Shown piece by piece: positions 1 through 6,491 of a stretch of 9,351 nt of DNA (the stretch's first letter is position 1; each line of letters starts with the position of its first letter). The position numbers were made by a program, and so were the translations under genes. The notes beneath the pieces are model-generated. The model was not told the origin of the DNA, did no database searches, and was given only the letters and a program-made list of their open reading frames with translations. This DNA comes from Bacteroidales bacterium (GTDB lineage: Bacteria > Bacteroidota > Bacteroidia > Bacteroidales > WCHB1-69), in NCBI GenBank assembly GCA_031266895.1, contig JAISAD010000006.1, forward strand, positions 1 through 9,351. The letters run 5' to 3'.

Positions 1-44
1 AGTGTGTAATTATGAGGTTTAAAAGGCTTTGAAACGGCGATTAT

Positions 45-62
45 AGGCGCGTGTGCGCGCCT
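45..62. other. GC-rich hairpin downstream of the truncated secreted gene
   Basis: A perfect 7-bp inverted repeat (AGGCGCG at 45-51, CGCGCCT at 56-62) encloses a TGTG loop. It lies about 50 bp past the stop of the 115-987 gene. It could serve as a transcription terminator for that minus-strand gene, but no T-run follows the stem on the minus strand, so an intrinsic terminator is not well supported. The local GC content is much higher than in the surrounding AT-rich spacer. Positions 1-44 hold nothing I recognise. Confidence 0.45.
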
Positions 63-66
63 CAGA

Positions 67-109
67 AAAGAGGATGATTTGTTTTAAAATAAAGAGGACG
101 ATTTGTTTT
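67..109. repeat. Two-copy 19-bp direct repeat
   Basis: AAAGAGGAYGATTTGTTTT occurs at 67-85 and again at 91-109. The only difference is T/C at position 9 of the unit, and the copies are offset by 24 bp with a short AT spacer between them. A third GAGGA follows at 110-114, directly against the stop codon of the 115-987 gene. The repeat therefore sits exactly at the point where that gene is cut off. It may be a recombination scar, the end of a mobile element or a slippage duplication. Nothing in the sequence decides among these. Confidence 0.6.
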
Positions 110-114
110 GAGGA

Positions 115-987
115 TTATATATAACTGCTTCCCTCGGTTATGGCATTAGCGAGTGTGAGGGTTGCTTCTCTGTTGTTAGCCAATGCAACGTTGCTTACCG
201 TAATTCCACCTGACAATGTATAATTGGAAGCTGTTTGCGCAATGCTGGCATTCAGCTGCTCATTGAAAATCAGTTTAATGTGGGTATCATTCAGCACGGA
301 ATAGCTTGACAGGCGAGGAGCCGTAACGTCGGGGCCGGAAGTTTCTGCGTTAATCACGATATTGTCAAATCGAGTATTTCCGGAGGCAGAAGTACAGCCT
401 GATAGAGTAAGTCGTAAATATACGGTGGCGGTATTGTCCAAGTCGTCATAGGCGGATAAGTCCAATGTTTTAACCTCAGCATTGGTAGTGGTAGGTATCG
501 GATAAGATTCGGTAACAGGATGAAATGTAGTGCCATTGGTACTGTATTCCCATACGTGTGAATTAAAACCTGTGCCGGTTTTTCTCATAACAAACGATAG
601 AATCGGATTTTGATACCCTGTAGTAGCAAATGCCAATACAATAGATTTTCCGTTAGCTGTTGTGTTTTTCGGAGCAAGTGCCTTACCTGCAAGGGAAGTA
701 GCACGAGGGTCGTTGTTAGTGTATCCGCTAAATGAAGTTATTTCGGATGTAGAGGCGTTATTTACGCTAATCCAGTCCGAAGCTCCGTGCGTACCGTCAG
801 CGTAAATAAAGGCAGAGCCTTGCTGTTCTCCGATGTCGGTGTTGCTGGCAATTACTTTAGGTGTTGGGCCATTAGCGGAAGTGTCGGCAGGAAGATTGTC
901 AAAAGTCCATGTAGCTAAAATGGTTTGAGCCATTGCTGCAGTTCCGGTCATAAGTGCGACCAGGATTAAAGCTAAGATTCGTTTCAT
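115..987 (-). CDS. Secreted protein, jelly-roll-like domain plus Ig-like domain, C-terminally truncated
   Basis: A protein of 290 aa, probably exported. Residues 1-20 form a clear signal peptide (MKR, hydrophobic core, AMA before Q21). Residues 21-214 are rich in Thr, Ser, Asn and beta-type sequence, opening with TWTFDN and closing with NTRFDNIVINA. This pattern is seen in carbohydrate-binding-like or 'choice-of-anchor' jelly-roll domains of secreted Bacteroidota proteins. Residues 220-290 resemble an SbsA-type Ig-like domain (KLIFNEQLN, NYTLSGG, ATLTLANAITEGSSY). In that family the sequence normally continues after 'SSY' with another strand and a D-x-x-GN motif; here a TAA follows immediately. 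None of the three minus-strand frames resumes the domain in the remaining 114 bases. No type IX secretion C-terminal domain is present. The gene starts 50 bp after the gcvT stop without a recognisable promoter, so it may be read through from gcvT. Function is unknown, and the gene may be a remnant. Confidence 0.75.
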   Translation of the reverse strand: MKRILALILVALMTGTAAMAQTILATWTFDNLPADTSANGPTPKVIASNTDIGEQQGSAFIYADGTHGASDWISVNNASTSEITSFSGYTNNDPRATSLAGKALAPKNTTANGKSIVLAFATTGYQNPILSFVMRKTGTGFNSHVWEYSTNGTTFHPVTESYPIPTTTNAEVKTLDLSAYDDLDNTATVYLRLTLSGCTSASGNTRFDNIVINAETSGPDVTAPRLSSYSVLNDTHIKLIFNEQLNASIAQTASNYTLSGGITVSNVALANNREATLTLANAITEGSSYI

Positions 988-1037
988 TTTTTGATTTTTA
1001 ATTATTGGATTATAATTGATTTTAATTCTTATACGAT

Positions 1038-2129
1038 TTATCCCTGATAAAACGGCATTTTTACCACTATGGCTTTCAGCAGTTTTTCTCTGATTTTGAT
1101 GTAGATTTCCGTGCCCACTTTAGCGAATGAGGCATCTACCCAGGCGGTACCTACCGATTTGTTGATAGAGGGGCCGAAAGTACCGGAGCGCACGATGCCG
1201 ATTTTATTGCCCTGTGCATCACACACTTCATAATCCTGGCGTGGAATACCTCTGTCTATCATTTCAAAACCTGCCAGTTTGCGTTTTAATCCGTCTGCTT
1301 TCAGTTTGAGCATATACTCCTTATCAATAAACGACTTATGGTCGGCAAATTTGGTAATCCAGCCCAATCCGGCCTCTATGGGAGTAATGGTATCGTCAAT
1401 TTCGTGTCCGTAGAGGCAAAAGCCCATTTCAAGGCGCAATGTGTCGCGTGCGGCTAATCCTATCGGTTTAATATCGAATTCTGCGCCGGCTTCAAAAACG
1501 GCATTCCAGATTTTTTCGGCATCTTCGTTTTTAAAATAGATTTCGCAACCGCCTGCACCGGTATAGCCTGTAGTAGAAAATATAATATTGGGGATGCTTG
1601 CAAAGGTAATTGTCTGTGTGGTATAGTATTCCATGTCGAGTACATTGGCACTGGTCAATTTTTGCATGGCTTTGAGTGCCAATGGACCCTGCACGGCCAA
1701 TTGGGAAATTTGAGCGGAAATATTGGCGATTTCTGCGCCAAATTTTTCATTTTGCTGTTGCACCCAAGCCCAGTCTTTGTCAATATTAGCCGCATTTACC
1801 ACTAGCATATAGTCATTTTCGGCAATTTGATATACCAGCAAATCGTCCACAATGCCTCCTTTCCCGTTAGGGAAACAGGAGTATTGCACCTTTCCCGGAT
1901 AGAGGGCGGCAACGTCATTGGAGGTAATATACTGAATTAAATCCAGCGCTTTGGGGCCTTTTACCGTAAATTCGCCCATGTGCGACACGTCAAATACACC
2001 TACCTTGTTTCTTACATGCAGATGTTCAACCGTTAATCCTTCATATTGAATTGGCATGTAAAATCCTGCAAATTCGACCATTTTAGCGCCTGATGCTTCA
2101 TGAATTTTTCTAAATGCTGTATCTTTCAT
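1038..2129 (-). CDS. gcvT: Aminomethyltransferase (glycine cleavage system T-protein)
   Basis: Cytoplasmic T-protein of the glycine cleavage system. It takes the aminomethyl group carried by lipoylated H-protein and, with tetrahydrofolate, yields 5,10-methylene-THF and ammonia. The length of 363 aa is normal for the family. Family landmarks appear in order: GAKMVEFAGFYMPIQY (14-29), VGVFDVSHMGEF (43-54), GGIVDDLLVY (91-100, with the catalytic Asp at 95 or 96), AVQGPLA (145-151), GYTGAGGCEIYF (188-199), and the folate-site stretch GLAARDTLRLEMGFCLYGHE (224-243). The C-terminal domain includes GIVRSGTFGPSINKSVGTAW (311-330). The chosen ATG gives the usual N-terminus and has a -7 promoter box 28 bp upstream. 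Genes for H- and P-proteins are not in the window. All key residues look intact. Confidence 0.97.
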   Translation of the reverse strand: MKDTAFRKIHEASGAKMVEFAGFYMPIQYEGLTVEHLHVRNKVGVFDVSHMGEFTVKGPKALDLIQYITSNDVAALYPGKVQYSCFPNGKGGIVDDLLVYQIAENDYMLVVNAANIDKDWAWVQQQNEKFGAEIANISAQISQLAVQGPLALKAMQKLTSANVLDMEYYTTQTITFASIPNIIFSTTGYTGAGGCEIYFKNEDAEKIWNAVFEAGAEFDIKPIGLAARDTLRLEMGFCLYGHEIDDTITPIEAGLGWITKFADHKSFIDKEYMLKLKADGLKRKLAGFEMIDRGIPRQDYEVCDAQGNKIGIVRSGTFGPSINKSVGTAWVDASFAKVGTEIYIKIREKLLKAIVVKMPFYQG

Positions 2130-2157
2130 ATTTTTTGCTTATTTAAATAATGGAGTG

Positions 2158-2165
2158 CAAAAGTA
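2158..2165 (-). promoter_or_regulatory. -7 promoter box of gcvT
   Basis: Read on the minus strand this is TACTTTTG, an exact match to the Bacteroidota housekeeping -7 consensus TAnnTTTG. It lies 28 bp upstream of the gcvT ATG, which implies a leader of roughly 20 nt. A TTTG further upstream (minus strand, 2192-2195 region) is about 25 bp away, longer than the usual spacer, so the -33 element is uncertain. Confidence 0.6.
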
Positions 2166-2170
2166 CATAA

Positions 2171-2196
2171 AATTTGTGAATTGCGTATTACAAATT
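2171..2196. promoter_or_regulatory. Inverted repeat just upstream of the gcvT -7 box
   Basis: AATTTGT (2171-2177) and ACAAATT (2190-2196) form a perfect 7-bp inverted repeat around a 12-nt loop. It sits between the stop of the DUF5723 gene and the gcvT -7 box, where the -33 region would be. On the minus strand the second arm is followed by TTTATG. The structure could be a weak terminator for the upstream gene or an operator for gcvT. The stem is AT-rich, so chance is possible. Confidence 0.35.
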
Positions 2197-2204
2197 CATT
2201 ACAT

Positions 2205-3653
2205 TTAATAATGGATGCGATCTATAGGTTTCAACACCTGTTCCTGTGCCTTTTTATACCCCCAATTTACTACAATCCCCAATTGCAGATTGAGTTGTGA
2301 TCCAAGTCCGCGGCGCATAAAAAGTGCATTTTGAGTGGCGGCGTAGAGGTACAGTCCGTAGATATTAAAGCCGATTCCCAGCCCCAGGTTGTCGTAACTG
2401 CCGGGCATAATGGTGTAGGGCACCGAAATATCAAAAAAATCGGAAATGCGCCCACTGTAAGCTACTGTTACTGCCGGCAGGAATGATTTTCCGATAATGA
2501 GACCTTGCATTTGCACCATAAACCGATGTTTCGGAGTGAGGTCGAAATAGCCGCCTATGTGGATGCGGGTATTGAGCATGGTTGTCCAGCTGCCTGTTGT
2601 TTGCTTAAGGTCATTAGGAAAATAGCTGCTCAAACTGTCAATAAAATTGTTCAAGGGCTTGTTATCCTGATTCAAAATAGCTTTAACGATGTCGGAAGTG
2701 AGGCCGCTAAGTTTGAAACTGCCGTTTTCGTAAAAATTGCCGCCGTTTTGCACGGCACTTTGAAAACGCACTCCCTCAGTGCGCCAGCGGATGAACCCGA
2801 GATCGTGCACTGAAAGTTCTACCCCAAATCGCTGATTGATGCGATATACCGCTCCCAGGTCAATGGCGAAGCCCATGTTTTTCCCCATTTTTCCAAGCAT
2901 GTCGGCGACGTTGAACTGGCCGAATTGCAGAGTGTTGTCTTCTGCCAGCAATGGCAAAACAGAGCGTGCTTCCGCATCTGCGGAATATTTCAGTGTTACG
3001 TCGTAGGTTTCGGGATTGGTATGAACGGAGGCTTCCAAAGATTTGGTGCGCACTTGTGCCAGCCCGAAGAGCAGGCGCGGCCGCGCTCCAATATAAATTC
3101 GCTTGTTTACTTGCGCCTGTACGCCCAAGCTCAATTCGGTATAGGCATTGGCATTAACCATTGCTTTTAATTCGGCTGTCTGGTCGCCGAGATAGTTCAT
3201 GTTACCCTTTACAAACAGGCCAAAGAGATCTTTGCTGGCTTTCAGGCCGGCGTCGGCATGAAAATTGAAACTTACGGTAAAGAAGAGGAATTTTTCTCGA
3301 AACCCAAAGCCAATCAACTCTTCATTTAGTTCAAAGCGCAGCCAGTTATTGTTGAGTTTCAATTTATCTACCCAATTATCCAAATCAATCGCAGTAGGGT
3401 AGCCCTCATGGTCATAGCGCAGCATGTGGTTTAATTTAACGAGCGAGTTGAGCAGTTTAATTTGCAGATTGGAATAGCCAGGCAGCCCCACATAGCCATT
3501 GGCATGGGTAAATCGAGCCGGATTGTCTCCGCTGAAAAGGGGGTGATAGTGCATGAAGCCGGCAGGCGATGAGACTTGCGCCTGCAATGGACTCAATAAA
3601 CACAGCGAACTTATGCCGATTGATAGTAAAAGGTTGATATATAGCTTTTGCAT
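2205..3653 (-). CDS. DUF5723-type outer-membrane beta-barrel protein
   Basis: A protein of 482 aa with a signal peptide at about residues 1-25 (LLLSIGISSLCLLSPLQA, then Q26). An NPA motif follows at 44-46, typical of the PorP/SprF and DUF5723 outer-membrane families of Bacteroidota. The rest alternates hydrophobic and polar residues in many short Gly/aromatic-rich strands, for example GFGFREKFLFFTVSFNF, IYIGARPRLLFGLAQ, FGVELSVHDLGFIRW and LGLGIGFNIYGLYLYA. These fit a beta-barrel in the outer membrane. The specific role is unknown; some relatives are type IX secretion or gliding accessory proteins, but nothing here shows that. The gene follows the lipoprotein gene by only 12 bp, so the two are probably co-transcribed and may act together at the outer membrane. 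Assignment to DUF5723 is from recall of the pattern, not a search. Confidence 0.8.
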   Translation of the reverse strand: MQKLYINLLLSIGISSLCLLSPLQAQVSSPAGFMHYHPLFSGDNPARFTHANGYVGLPGYSNLQIKLLNSLVKLNHMLRYDHEGYPTAIDLDNWVDKLKLNNNWLRFELNEELIGFGFREKFLFFTVSFNFHADAGLKASKDLFGLFVKGNMNYLGDQTAELKAMVNANAYTELSLGVQAQVNKRIYIGARPRLLFGLAQVRTKSLEASVHTNPETYDVTLKYSADAEARSVLPLLAEDNTLQFGQFNVADMLGKMGKNMGFAIDLGAVYRINQRFGVELSVHDLGFIRWRTEGVRFQSAVQNGGNFYENGSFKLSGLTSDIVKAILNQDNKPLNNFIDSLSSYFPNDLKQTTGSWTTMLNTRIHIGGYFDLTPKHRFMVQMQGLIIGKSFLPAVTVAYSGRISDFFDISVPYTIMPGSYDNLGLGIGFNIYGLYLYAATQNALFMRRGLGSQLNLQLGIVVNWGYKKAQEQVLKPIDRIHY

Positions 3654-3665
3654 GATTGACGATGA

Positions 3666-5273
3666 TTAATAGAGGGTGCTTAAAAAGGTTAAGTTCAATT
3701 CTCCCAAATTGCATTTGATGCGCCCTCGCAGGGTGGCCTGCAAATACTGGCTGGCATTCAGGATAGCTGTTTGATGTTCGGTGTCCATTTGGAAGCGCAG
3801 TATCAGCTGTTTGGATTTCAGCAGGCGGTGCGCCTTGCTGTTTCCCATGGAAGAGGAAAAGGTTGCTTTGCGGGGCGTATTGCTGTTGAAGCAGGCCGGC
3901 AGCAGTTGAGGCCCTTTGAAGAGCGAGTCAATCGTAAGGCCGGTAGAGTCGCATAGCAGTGCCTGGACGCGAAATCCAATGGGGAGCGTATTGGCCAGAA
4001 CGATGTCTAATGTAAGATTTTCTACTGCATTAATCAGTTTCAGGGTTTGAACGGATTCGTTGTCGGTTAAATCGGTAAAATTTAGTTTCAGGGTATCTCT
4101 GAAGTAGGCATTTTCTACCTTTAATTTAAAGGGAATGCTGATTTCTAGTTTGATGTTCATTACTGAACTTTCGTCAATAGAGACGGGTGTTCCCAAACCG
4201 TTGGGATTGAGGATAGATGTGCCTTCCAGGTGAATCGTGTTATATTCGGGACGAACAGGCACTTGCGGCACAATATTATCCAAAACATGCTTTTGCATGG
4301 TGGGTGAATAGGGTTGCGTGATGGTAGCAGGGGCGGAAAGCAGCGGGGAAGTAAGGCTGTTGTCGGCAGAAGCAAGCGCGAGCTGCTGCAATTGGAATTG
4401 TCCAGAGACGTGAAAGGTGTTGTTGATATTCAGGGTAACAGTGGGATTGTAGAGTGTAATTGCCGAAGCGCCATAGTTGGGCGAAGAGAGCAGCGAAGAG
4501 AGCAGGTCGAAGCTGTAGTTTTCTGTCAAATTGTCTGCTCGTGGCGTCATTGTGCCGTCAAAATGGCTCAGTTTGATTTCGCTGGTAGTATAAATGCCGT
4601 TAAAACTGTAGTTTGTAATGGCAGAGTTGACATCAAAAGTTGCTGTGCCTTGACAGGGGATTGTGTTTGGATCGGACGTTGCCTGTATTTTGCAGCCGGT
4701 CAAGTCTATTCGAACGGTTGCCTGATTGCCGCTGCTGATGTGTATGGTTTGAGAGAACACTGCTCCGTTTCGGGTTACCGTAGGCAGTTCAAAAACAATT
4801 GTACAGGGAGTTGTTATACTGGTGTGCACTGTCAAATCTACCATGCCCGATCTTATATCTATATTTGAGTAGATGAGGTTGCTGTCATGCAGTGTTATCG
4901 GAAATTCAAAATTAACGGATACGGCCACTGAGCCCGGAACTGTAACATTGGTCGCAAATGGGCCGAATGTGCCGTTTGCCGGCTTGTATTTCAGGATATT
5001 ACTGCCCAATATTACCGTATCTTTGGTGATGGTGTAGTTATAAAGCAGGTCACCATTGGCTGTTTGTTCGATAAAGCCTTCCTTGTCGAACTGTGTTAGA
5101 ATTTCGCCAATGCCATACCGCACTGTTCCGAAAGGCAATCCATAATCAGGATGCGCCTCTATACTTGCAAGATGAGAGAAATTGAAGTTCTCTTTTCGGC
5201 AGCCTGTTGCTCCAATAAATAATCCTGCCAAAAGCAGCAGGATAGTGTTTCTTCTAAAAATGTACTTTTTCAT
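3666..5273 (-). CDS. Putative outer-membrane lipoprotein of unknown function
   Basis: A protein of 535 aa. A lipoprotein signal peptide is evident: KKYIFRRN, a hydrophobic core, and a lipobox ATGC with the modified Cys at residue 25, followed by RKEN. Residues 36-60 (IEAHPDYGLPFGTVRYGIGEIL) resemble an N-terminal pattern seen in other Bacteroidota lipoproteins, where a 'P-L/F-G-x-x-x-Y-x-I-x-x-L' stretch follows the anchor. The remainder is Ser/Thr/Asn-rich with many short alternating strands and no transmembrane helix, which suggests one or more beta-sandwich domains. I recognise no enzymatic motif. The promoter just upstream and the 12-bp gap to the DUF5723 gene make this the first gene of a two-gene unit. 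It may be a partner of that barrel protein. The function is not known. Confidence 0.8.
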   Translation of the reverse strand: MKKYIFRRNTILLLLAGLFIGATGCRKENFNFSHLASIEAHPDYGLPFGTVRYGIGEILTQFDKEGFIEQTANGDLLYNYTITKDTVILGSNILKYKPANGTFGPFATNVTVPGSVAVSVNFEFPITLHDSNLIYSNIDIRSGMVDLTVHTSITTPCTIVFELPTVTRNGAVFSQTIHISSGNQATVRIDLTGCKIQATSDPNTIPCQGTATFDVNSAITNYSFNGIYTTSEIKLSHFDGTMTPRADNLTENYSFDLLSSLLSSPNYGASAITLYNPTVTLNINNTFHVSGQFQLQQLALASADNSLTSPLLSAPATITQPYSPTMQKHVLDNIVPQVPVRPEYNTIHLEGTSILNPNGLGTPVSIDESSVMNIKLEISIPFKLKVENAYFRDTLKLNFTDLTDNESVQTLKLINAVENLTLDIVLANTLPIGFRVQALLCDSTGLTIDSLFKGPQLLPACFNSNTPRKATFSSSMGNSKAHRLLKSKQLILRFQMDTEHQTAILNASQYLQATLRGRIKCNLGELNLTFLSTLY

Positions 5274-5319
5274 AGTCGTAGAATTGTTGCATGCATGAAA
5301 CGGGTTAAAATTTCCAGCG

Positions 5320-5353
5320 CAAAAGTACGTAAAAATTTTTAATTACCGCACAA
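5320..5353 (-). promoter_or_regulatory. Promoter of the lipoprotein/DUF5723 unit
   Basis: The minus strand reads TACTTTTG at 5327-5320, an exact TAnnTTTG -7 box. TTG at 5353-5351 lies 23 bp upstream, at the long end of the spacing accepted for Bacteroidota -33 elements. The implied leader is about 40 nt and contains the 8-bp palindrome TGCATGCA (5288-5295). The TTG falls in the loop of the terminator hairpin of the upstream gene, so the two signals overlap. Confidence 0.6.
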
Positions 5354-5361
5354 GCCGGTAA
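5331..5361 (-). terminator. Probable terminator of the S1-like gene
   Basis: On the minus strand, TTACCG (5361-5356) and CGGTAA (5348-5343) form a perfect 6-bp stem with a 7-nt loop. It begins two bases after the TAA of the S1-like gene and is followed by TTAAAAATTTTT. The U-tract is interrupted by A residues, so termination may be inefficient. Confidence 0.45.
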
Positions 5362-5363
5362 GA

Positions 5364-6440
5364 TTACATTAATTTCCGTAATTTCTGTACTATGGCTTCA
5401 TCTATAAATTTTGCAAGGGTAAACGGGACGAGAGTGCGTTCTGCCCGTTTCTTCTTCCTTGCCTGTTTTGCCTCTCTCTTCTCTTTTTTTTTCTTTTGCA
5501 AAGCTTCAAATTCTACCGCTGTTTGCAGTGATAACTGTGGAGGCAGTTCCAGTAGCCCGCAAAGATTTAACAGTCTCATGTGTGGGGTCATCGAACAGAA
5601 AGATAATCCAAGGTCTGATGCTGCTTTGCCGGATAGTATCTCTATCTTTAATTGCCTTTTATAAACATTTATCCCGAGTACCATGCAGTAAATCCCCTCT
5701 ATTTGAGTCAGGTTAAAATTTTTTCTCTTTTTCCTGGTAGGATAGATCTCGTACTGATTATCAATGAGCAGCATTACTCTCTTTTCGTCCAACCGGCATA
5801 CCTTTGCATAAACTGTTTTTCCAACATAGGACTTTGCACTGTCTATCCATCGCTGCAATTCGGCATAATATCGGGCATCTACGAACTGCAGGCTCAATTT
5901 TGCCACTTTTTCAAGGTACACCCATAAGAGCTGCCCCACCTGGCAATTTTCGAAAGTTTCTGGAAAAGCAAATGCCCGCTGGGAGATATAACCTATTATG
6001 GGGCCATACTTCCAGTCGAAATGATGCCCTATGTCTATCGTTACAGATTTTGCGTTTTTTTTTGCGACAATGGCGCAAAAGGGCACATCTTCCGACAGGA
6101 CAATGTTGCGCAGATAGTGTTGAGTGGCATCCACCAGAATACGATACTTACAATGGTCCACCTGCACAATTTCCTTAATTTTGACATGAAATATTTTCCC
6201 CTCCAGCTTAGGATAGATTAATTTCCAGTACTCCTTCCCAAGCCCCTTCCAAGGCATTAAACTAAATGGAAGATAGGCTCTTATGCCGTAAATTTTCACA
6301 AAGAATCCTGTATTGGTAATACTGTAGATTTTTCCGGTTACTGTTTTTTGATTAAGATGCAAATATTCCAGCTTGCGAATCCCTTGCTCCAGCCATTCAT
6401 GGGGGGTGAGGGATAATTGTTCATCTGTCTCATTCATCAT
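5364..6440 (-). CDS. Protein with three S1/OB-fold-like repeats and a basic C-terminus
   Basis: A protein of 358 aa without signal peptide or membrane segment, so cytoplasmic. Residues 33-105 match the S1 RNA-binding pattern well (VTGKIYSITNTGFFVKIYGIRAYLP, compare G-x-V-x-x-I-x-x-x-G-x-F-V-x-I). Residues 118-190 (CAIVAKKNAKSVTIDIG, then GYISQRAF and GQLLWVYLEKVAKLSLQF) and 205-269 (VGKTVYAKVCRLDEKRVMLLID, then GIYCMVLGINVYKRQLKIEIL) look like two further, more diverged repeats. Residues 315-335 are almost all Lys, Arg, Glu, Gln or Ala and probably form a charged helix that could bind nucleic acid. The likely role is RNA binding, perhaps with ribosomes or mRNA, but no specific family is recognised. 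The ATG-ATG start is followed by MNETDEQ; a -7 box lies 23 bp upstream. The coding strand carries two A9 runs. Confidence 0.75.
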   Translation of the reverse strand: MMNETDEQLSLTPHEWLEQGIRKLEYLHLNQKTVTGKIYSITNTGFFVKIYGIRAYLPFSLMPWKGLGKEYWKLIYPKLEGKIFHVKIKEIVQVDHCKYRILVDATQHYLRNIVLSEDVPFCAIVAKKNAKSVTIDIGHHFDWKYGPIIGYISQRAFAFPETFENCQVGQLLWVYLEKVAKLSLQFVDARYYAELQRWIDSAKSYVGKTVYAKVCRLDEKRVMLLIDNQYEIYPTRKKRKNFNLTQIEGIYCMVLGINVYKRQLKIEILSGKAASDLGLSFCSMTPHMRLLNLCGLLELPPQLSLQTAVEFEALQKKKKEKREAKQARKKKRAERTLVPFTLAKFIDEAIVQKLRKLM

Positions 6441-6450
6441 TGCGCATGTT

Positions 6451-6470
6451 TATTTTTCGATGCAAAAATA
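6451..6470 (-). promoter_or_regulatory. Promoter -7 box inside an inverted repeat, upstream of the S1-like gene
   Basis: The minus strand reads TATTTTTG at 6470-6463, an exact match to TAnnTTTG. The same bases form one arm of a perfect 7-bp inverted repeat, TATTTTT (6451-6457) and AAAAATA (6464-6470), around CGATGC. No clear -33 TTG was found in the preceding 30 bases. The box lies inside the 51-bp gap after the glycosyltransferase gene and suggests that the S1-like gene can be transcribed on its own. Confidence 0.5.
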
Positions 6471-6491
6471 CATGAAAATTATCAGTTTAAA

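Noticed and set aside
2130..2204. Glycine riboswitch upstream of gcvT
   Set aside because: The leader after the -7 box is only about 20 nt and the whole gap is 75 bp, too short for a glycine aptamer.
2505..2813. 102-codon plus-strand open frame
   Set aside because: It is antisense to the DUF5723 gene, has no family resemblance and no promoter, and looks like a by-product of the barrel gene's codon use.
4314..4868. 184-codon plus-strand open frame
   Set aside because: It lies fully antisense to the lipoprotein gene, its translation is Cys/Arg-rich without a recognisable domain, and the opposite frame has a clear signal peptide and promoter.
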